This document shows positions 59,120-64,000 of a stretch of DNA of 64,000 nucleotides, one piece after another. The notes under the pieces were generated by a model that saw only the letters and a program-made list of their open reading frames with translations, had not been told where the DNA came from and searched no databases. This DNA is from Cohaesibacter intestini (GTDB lineage Bacteria > Pseudomonadota > Alphaproteobacteria > Rhizobiales > Cohaesibacteraceae): positions 366,514 to 430,513 of the forward strand of contig NZ_QODK01000004.1 in the NCBI RefSeq assembly GCF_003324485.1. The letters run 5' to 3'. Both the position numbers and the translations under genes were made by a program. Position 1 is the stretch's first letter. Each line of letters starts with the position of its first letter.

Positions 59120-62100
59120 TGGCAACGCGGGATGAACTAGACCACGTAATTGACCGGGCGGTCGATAAACCTGAGTGGAAAGGCGTGACCTTCCACGGTG
59201 AGCAACCGCTGATCCAAGGCGGTGAGCTCAATGAGCTGCAGACCATTGCGCGCGCTCGCACGCGGCGGATCGGCAACCTGATCGCCAATGATGGCGACCG
59301 GATTTCCGGGGCGTTGGCAATTGTCGATATTGAGGCCGCTGCCGTGACGCTGGAAGCCGGTGAGATCTATATCGCCGGGGACGTGCTGGCGGTTGAGGCT
59401 CAGGTGCTTGAGGCTGTCTCAATGGTCGGCCTTGTCGAGATCGGCGTGCGGCTGGTCAAGAGCGAGCTGACCGATGAGGAGGATCCTCAGCTCAAGGGTC
59501 AGGTGTCGGGATCGGATGCGGAAGGCGAGCCCGGTGCGGCGCGTGAGATCTGGTCTCTGACTTGGGGCCTGCTTGACGATGGCGGTGACGGTGATTTCTA
59601 TCGCGTCTATTCGCTGCAGGATGGGGCGATCATTGATCAGACCCCTCCGCCTGCGCTGGAAGGCGTGAGCGCGGCGATTGCTCAATATGACCGCGTGCGC
59701 GGCAACTATATCGTGTCGGGCAATCGTGTGACGGCGCTCGGCAAGGACGGCACCAAACAATATTTCTCGATTGAGCAGGGTGAGGCCAATATCCAAGGTC
59801 GCAAGCGCACGCGCTTTGCTGCGCTGAGGATCGGCCATGAGGAGGATTTCGAAGTTGCGGCGGTGCCGGGTGAGACCCACACGATTGCCAGCTCAGTGGC
59901 GGCCACAATCACGGTCGCCTATGCGCCGATTGCCGAGGTGACCCAAGTCCTGATCGAGAAAGAAAAGACCGTCCAGATCACGCGCGGGACCACCACCAAT
60001 GGTGTGGATGGCCTGCCTGACAATAGTGTGACCAGCATCATTTCTGTGGTCCAAGGCGGCACAACCTTTGTACAGGGCACAGACTATCAATTGAGTGCTG
60101 GCGGGATGGATTGGCAATTGCCGGGCGCTGAACCTGCCGAGAGCACCACTTACAACGTGACCTATCGCTATCGCACGGTCGTGGTGCCGGATGCCTTTGA
60201 TGCCACCTCGATCACTGTGTCGGGCTCGGCTGCAGGTGGTCAGGCGATCCTTGCCTATACCTACAAGCTTCCTCGGATCGATCTGATCTGTTTGGACAAA
60301 GACGGGTTTCCGGCCTATGTCAACGGCGTGCCGGGCTCAACCTTGGAGCCGCAAAGCCCTGCGGATTTGCTCAAGCTGGCCGAGGTGCATAATGATTGGT
60401 TCGGCACGCCTGCGGTGGTCAACAATGGCACCTTTGCGGTGAGCTATGATGAGCTCGCCCGGCGCTGGGCGCATATGGAAAATATGACCCGCATGCTGCA
60501 GCTTTCGCTGTTGGAGGCGCAAGCGGTGCGGCGGGACAATGCACGGGTGCGCAACACATTCGTTGATCCGTTTCTCGATGATAGCAACCGCGATGCGGGC
60601 GAGGTGCAAAATGCTGTTGTATTTGGCGGTCTCCTCCAGTTGCCGATTGCTGCCACCTTTTACACTGCGCCACTGACCGGCCCGGTGCTCCTTGACTATG
60701 AGGAGGAGGTGATCATCGCGCAAGAGGCGCAATCCGGGTGCGAGCCGATCAACCCCTACATGAACTTTAACCCGATGCCCGGCGCGATGGAATTGTCGCC
60801 TCAAGCGGATTACTGGACGGTCTCGGCCTCTGAGTGGGCCTCGCCGGAAACGCAAGAATTCCAGCGCGGCACGCGGTGGGATGGTGGGCCGCTCCAGACC
60901 GTGGATGAAAGCACCCGGTCACTTGGGTCGCGCACCGAGCAGGCCGAATTCATGCGGTCAATCTCGGTGACGGCGGTGATCAAGGGCTTGTCGGAAGGCG
61001 AGCAACTGGCCGAGCTGACCTTTGATGGCCGCGATGTCAAACCGGCGGGCGTGCAGGTGGCTGATGCGCAAGGTGAGATCGAGGTCGCTTTCACGATCCC
61101 GGAAAATGTCACCACTGGCACAAAACAGGTCTTTGCTAAATCGGCGGCGGGGCTTGAGGCGTGGGCGGTGTTCACGGCTGAGGGGGCGATCAATATCGAG
61201 ACCCTGCAGCGGGTGACTGCAATCAGCATTTGGCAACGGGGCGTGGTGGATCTGGTCGAGCAATCGAACGGCGATGGCTTCTCCTTTTGGGATAATCCAA
61301 ACCGGACCTCCGGATCCGGGGAAGGGGGCAACACGGGGGATAGTGATCCTCAGGCGCAAACCTTCACGCCTGCGGAACCCCGTCAGGTCATTGGTGTGGA
61401 TTTCAAGCTCTGTGCCATCGGTGATGAGGCCAACGGGATCTTGGTCAATCAGGTGACGGTTGAGAATGGCATTCCAACCTCGGAGATTGTCTCTGAGGGC
61501 TTTGTGTCCATGGCTGGCGCTGTCGTGGGCTGGAAGGGCGCACGCTATCGCCTGCCGGTCCTGACCGAAAGTGACCGTGAGCATGCCTTTGTCATTAAGA
61601 CCGATGACGGGGTGCATGCGGTGGCCGAGGCGACCTTGGGCGCGCTCGATGTGGTCAATCAACGCTATATCACGGGTCAGCCCTATACGGTCGGCGTGCG
61701 GCTGTCGTCCTCCAATGCCAAAAGCTGGACGCCTCATCAAAATTCGGATCTGACTTTCAGGCTCATCGCGGCGCGTTACACGCAAACCACAAAGACAGTT
61801 GATCTTGGATCTCATGCCTTGGTCAATTGCTCTGATTTGCAGGTTCGGGCCGGGGTGTTTGTGCCGTCCGGTGACTGCTCGGTGACCTTTGAGATTGAGC
61901 GCACCAATGGGGTGATCTATCGCCTCACGGCGGGTCAGGTCTTGTCTCTTGATGAATATATCACCGAGACGGTCCAATTGCGGGCGGTGCTGCGGGGAAC
62001 GGTCAAGCTTAGCCCGATCCTCTTTGCACCGGTCATCCTGATTGCTGGAGAGATCGCACAAAGCGCGACCTATGTCTCCAAGGCGTTCAAGATCGGGGCC

Positions 62101-62355
62101 AATGTGCGTCTGACTGATTATTTTCGGGCGTTCCTGCCGCCGGGTGCGGGGGCGAGCGTCCATTATGATCAGGCTGATGACAATTGGATCGAGCTGCCAC
62201 TGACCGAGACCGAGGCTTTGTTTGAAAACCATTGGTCTGATCGTCGGCATGAGCTCGATGGGGTCAGTGCGGTCGAGGGACGGGTCAAGATCACCCTGAC
62301 CGGCGGGCCTGAGGCTCGGCCTCTGATCGGCGATCAGGCGGCGGCAATCTACTAG
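59116..62355 (+). CDS. Large tail/fibre protein with DUF4815-like N-terminus
   Basis: A 1079-aa protein. The first 400 or so residues (WKGVTFHGEQPLIQGGELNELQTIARARTRRIGNLIANDGDRISG) match the DUF4815 phage tail family; EDQAQTFTPAEPRQVIGVD-like text (QAQTFTPAEPRQVIGVDFKL, about residue 750) and beta-rich segments follow. It contains a Gly-rich stretch near 730 (SGSGEGGNTGDS) as a hinge. It probably connects baseplate and fibre or is itself the proximal fibre. Start 59116 overlaps gpI; 59119 is an alternative. Confidence 0.8.
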   Translation: MMATRDELDHVIDRAVDKPEWKGVTFHGEQPLIQGGELNELQTIARARTRRIGNLIANDGDRISGALAIVDIEAAAVTLEAGEIYIAGDVLAVEAQVLEAVSMVGLVEIGVRLVKSELTDEEDPQLKGQVSGSDAEGEPGAAREIWSLTWGLLDDGGDGDFYRVYSLQDGAIIDQTPPPALEGVSAAIAQYDRVRGNYIVSGNRVTALGKDGTKQYFSIEQGEANIQGRKRTRFAALRIGHEEDFEVAAVPGETHTIASSVAATITVAYAPIAEVTQVLIEKEKTVQITRGTTTNGVDGLPDNSVTSIISVVQGGTTFVQGTDYQLSAGGMDWQLPGAEPAESTTYNVTYRYRTVVVPDAFDATSITVSGSAAGGQAILAYTYKLPRIDLICLDKDGFPAYVNGVPGSTLEPQSPADLLKLAEVHNDWFGTPAVVNNGTFAVSYDELARRWAHMENMTRMLQLSLLEAQAVRRDNARVRNTFVDPFLDDSNRDAGEVQNAVVFGGLLQLPIAATFYTAPLTGPVLLDYEEEVIIAQEAQSGCEPINPYMNFNPMPGAMELSPQADYWTVSASEWASPETQEFQRGTRWDGGPLQTVDESTRSLGSRTEQAEFMRSISVTAVIKGLSEGEQLAELTFDGRDVKPAGVQVADAQGEIEVAFTIPENVTTGTKQVFAKSAAGLEAWAVFTAEGAINIETLQRVTAISIWQRGVVDLVEQSNGDGFSFWDNPNRTSGSGEGGNTGDSDPQAQTFTPAEPRQVIGVDFKLCAIGDEANGILVNQVTVENGIPTSEIVSEGFVSMAGAVVGWKGARYRLPVLTESDREHAFVIKTDDGVHAVAEATLGALDVVNQRYITGQPYTVGVRLSSSNAKSWTPHQNSDLTFRLIAARYTQTTKTVDLGSHALVNCSDLQVRAGVFVPSGDCSVTFEIERTNGVIYRLTAGQVLSLDEYITETVQLRAVLRGTVKLSPILFAPVILIAGEIAQSATYVSKAFKIGANVRLTDYFRAFLPPGAGASVHYDQADDNWIELPLTETEALFENHWSDRRHELDGVSAVEGRVKITLTGGPEARPLIGDQAAAIY

Positions 62356-62369
62356 GAAAAGGCAAGGTT

Positions 62370-63539
62370 ATGACTATAACTCCTAATCGAGGCTATGGCC
62401 TGATTGGCTTTGGTCCGAATGGCTGGTTGTCAGAGGATCTTTCCACCTTCAATGGCAATCTTGGCAAGATTGATGACGATGTGCATGCCTTGTTTGCTGC
62501 CCTTTCTGGCAAGCGCGATGCGGATGCCAGCATCGGCATGGACAAGGTAACCGGCCTCGCTGATGCCCTCACGGGCAAGGCGGCGGTGGGCCATAGTCAT
62601 CAATTATCCGATCTCAGCGATGTGGATGCCGCTCAGGCGGGCGAGGGCTATCTCCTCGCCCGTCAGGCCGGGGCATGGGTGCCGGTCAGCGTCAATGCTG
62701 TCTTTGGTCAATTCTCGGTCAATATCAACTCGGTGGATGGGCTGGCCGATGCGCTCAACGGCAAGGCGGCGAGCGATCACAATCATGATGCGGCTTATTT
62801 GGGCAAAACGGCAACGGCGGCCAATGCCTCACGGCTCGGCAATCAGTTACCGGAATATTATGCGCGAGCAAGCGCCGCCACGGGCAGCACAGCCAGTACG
62901 ATTGTCGATTGGAACGATGCTATCAATAACGGGGTGTATATGGGGTCAAATGCGGCCCACGCACCCGGATCGGGATGGTATATCGGTCGTTGCTATCGAC
63001 ACAATGATATTTATGTCACTCAATTTGCGTGGGACTTCTCGGCGGACAACAAGACTTTTTTGAGAAAGAAACTAAACGGAACATGGTCCCCATGGACACA
63101 AATCACCGGGGCCAATCATATGGTGTTCCACCCGGACAATGTGCATGCCAATTTTGATCTTGCGGCGGGGACGTATAGCGGTGACGTTGGTGGATTAACG
63201 ACCGTTGCCTCTGGCGAGATTACCGTAACGCAAAACAGCCGAATGTCTTGGTCCCATGGGCAAGGTGCGGCACCCTTATTCGCAGTGGCTTATATGGTCT
63301 GTAAAGAGCCGGACGGAGGGTACAGCGTAGGCGACATAATAGAGGTGACTGGAAGCGGCAGGCATCAGCTCAATAACGGGTCTGGGCATGTAACTGGATT
63401 TACAGACACAGAAATTTGGTGGTCCAATTATGAGTCTATAGCGAATGGAACCTTTCAGACCATTAAGAAAGATGGGTCTACTTACTCCATGAACACATTG
63501 AGCAAATGGAAACTGAAATTTGTAGGAGTTTGGGCATGA
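62370..63539 (+). CDS. Tail fibre protein
   Basis: A 389-aa tail fibre. The N-terminal part is an attachment domain; then two repeats of the kind VTGLADALTGKAAVGHSHQLSDL and VDGLADALNGKAASDHNHDAAYLGKTATAANASRL, typical of phage fibre shafts with HxH. The distal domain (LAAGTYSGDVGGL..., TIKKDGSTYSMNTLSKWKLKFVGVWA) probably recognises the host. From about 63000 onwards base composition is more AT-rich, which suggests exchange of the receptor-binding tip. Confidence 0.85.
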   Translation: MTITPNRGYGLIGFGPNGWLSEDLSTFNGNLGKIDDDVHALFAALSGKRDADASIGMDKVTGLADALTGKAAVGHSHQLSDLSDVDAAQAGEGYLLARQAGAWVPVSVNAVFGQFSVNINSVDGLADALNGKAASDHNHDAAYLGKTATAANASRLGNQLPEYYARASAATGSTASTIVDWNDAINNGVYMGSNAAHAPGSGWYIGRCYRHNDIYVTQFAWDFSADNKTFLRKKLNGTWSPWTQITGANHMVFHPDNVHANFDLAAGTYSGDVGGLTTVASGEITVTQNSRMSWSHGQGAAPLFAVAYMVCKEPDGGYSVGDIIEVTGSGRHQLNNGSGHVTGFTDTEIWWSNYESIANGTFQTIKKDGSTYSMNTLSKWKLKFVGVWA

Positions 63540-63889
63540 GGTACGTTGTTTATCGGGCGAAAGGGTCAATTTTAGGCACGTTTCTGAACGAGGACCAAGA
63601 TGTGGAGCAAATGCTTGATGATGGCTTACTGCCATTTTCGCGCACCGATGACTACCGCATTTTAAGTGCAAACTTGCCTGAGTGGCCAATCGAACACTGG
63701 GGATCTGACTATCTCGAAACTGGGACTGTCCCGTACTTGAGGCCATATGAACCGGTGGCAACCAGTGATGAAGTAAACGCTGAGCGTGATCGGCGCATTG
63801 CAATCGGTCGGGTCGTCACGCTCACTTCCGGCAAGGTGATCCCAATCCAAGGGCGATCTCAGGATCAGACTAACCCGTCTTATGCATGA
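63536..63889 (+). CDS. Tail fibre assembly-type protein with truncated DUF4376 end
   Basis: A 117-aa protein overlapping the fibre stop by 4 bases (ATGA). MRYVVYRAKGSILGTFLNEDQDVEQML and YRILSANLPEWPIEHWG look like a fibre chaperone; EVNAERDRRIAIGRVVTLTSGKVIPIQGRSQDQTN is the beginning of a DUF4376 domain, which normally goes on for some 80 to 100 residues. Here the frame stops after NPSYA, so it is shortened. The remaining 111 bases of the window hold nothing I can name. Confidence 0.65.
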   Translation: MRYVVYRAKGSILGTFLNEDQDVEQMLDDGLLPFSRTDDYRILSANLPEWPIEHWGSDYLETGTVPYLRPYEPVATSDEVNAERDRRIAIGRVVTLTSGKVIPIQGRSQDQTNPSYA

Positions 63890-64000
63890 AGGTCGGGAAT
63901 TTGGCTGGCGAATGTAGTGTAAATGGTTGATTTGTTGTAGGATTTGGTTGCTTACACCTATCCATTCCATCTCGCACACACAGCCACATTCGCCATGACC

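Larger units (their letters stand above)
38382..64000. mobile_element. Tailed-phage prophage (right end outside window)
   Basis: A contiguous phage gene order: integrase and excisionase-like gene, leftward SSB unit, repressor/Cro switch, rightward primase-helicase with origin-like iterons, GpZ-like protein, terminase, portal, capsid, baseplate V/W/J, tail I and fibre genes. Contractile-tail type from the gpV/W/J/I set. Sheath, tube, tape measure and lysis genes are not in the window; P2-like order would put the tail tube genes further right. Confidence 0.9.

Overview
The window looks like the chromosome of a Hyphomicrobiales-type alphaproteobacterium, possibly marine. The basis is moderately high GC with short, tightly overlapped operons, an abundance of TRAP and tripartite tricarboxylate transporters, and a tRNA-Met fragment of the form I associate with that group. 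No rRNA or complete tRNA gene is present. The genus is inference.

Positions 1-6430 (+) are one catabolic operon. It holds the end of a sugar ABC ATPase, its permease and binding protein, a FucU/RbsD-type sugar mutarotase, a transketolase split into two subunits, and a RuBisCO-like protein. Sugar import, a two-subunit transketolase and a RuBisCO-like protein together suggest a branched-sugar or sugar-acid pathway of the D-apiose/apionate type. The kinase, isomerase or dehydrogenase steps would have to lie upstream of the window.

Positions 6447-22480 hold tyrosine/homogentisate catabolism: maiA and a MarR regulator (-), then hmgA, a metallo-beta-lactamase-fold protein, fahA and a second one (+). 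A TRAP transporter, a second MarR (-), a VOC protein, a flavin monooxygenase, a DUF2783 protein, an Lrp/AsnC regulator (-), hppD and malate synthase G follow. Both MarR control regions carry the same inverted repeat (GTTGC-N4-GCAAC), so the halves look co-regulated.

Positions 22490-32415 hold a CBS-domain protein with an anion permease, a decayed LacI-family remnant, and a minus-strand operon for an unidentified hydroxycarboxylic acid: 2-hydroxyacid dehydrogenase, RraA-type aldolase, TctC/TctB/TctA, an amidohydrolase remnant and an FMN-dependent hydroxyacid oxidase. A LysR gene diverges from it.

From 32741 the window enters acquired DNA. A 46-nt 3' fragment of tRNA-Met(CAT) with CCA marks a probable attachment site. 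It is followed by an AT-richer block of polysaccharide glycosyltransferases, several truncated, mixed with transposase debris. A tyrosine integrase and small excisionase-like gene (38382-39612) then open a tailed-phage prophage that runs off the right edge. Its left arm has SSB and small genes; a repressor and Cro-like gene sit among four copies of one palindromic operator. A P4-type primase-helicase is followed by an iteron-rich probable origin. Next come GpZ-like, small and large terminase, gpW, portal, a fused protease-capsid, DUF2190, and baseplate V/W/J, tail I and fibre genes in P2-like order. Sheath, tube, tape-measure and lysis genes are not seen and may lie beyond 64000.
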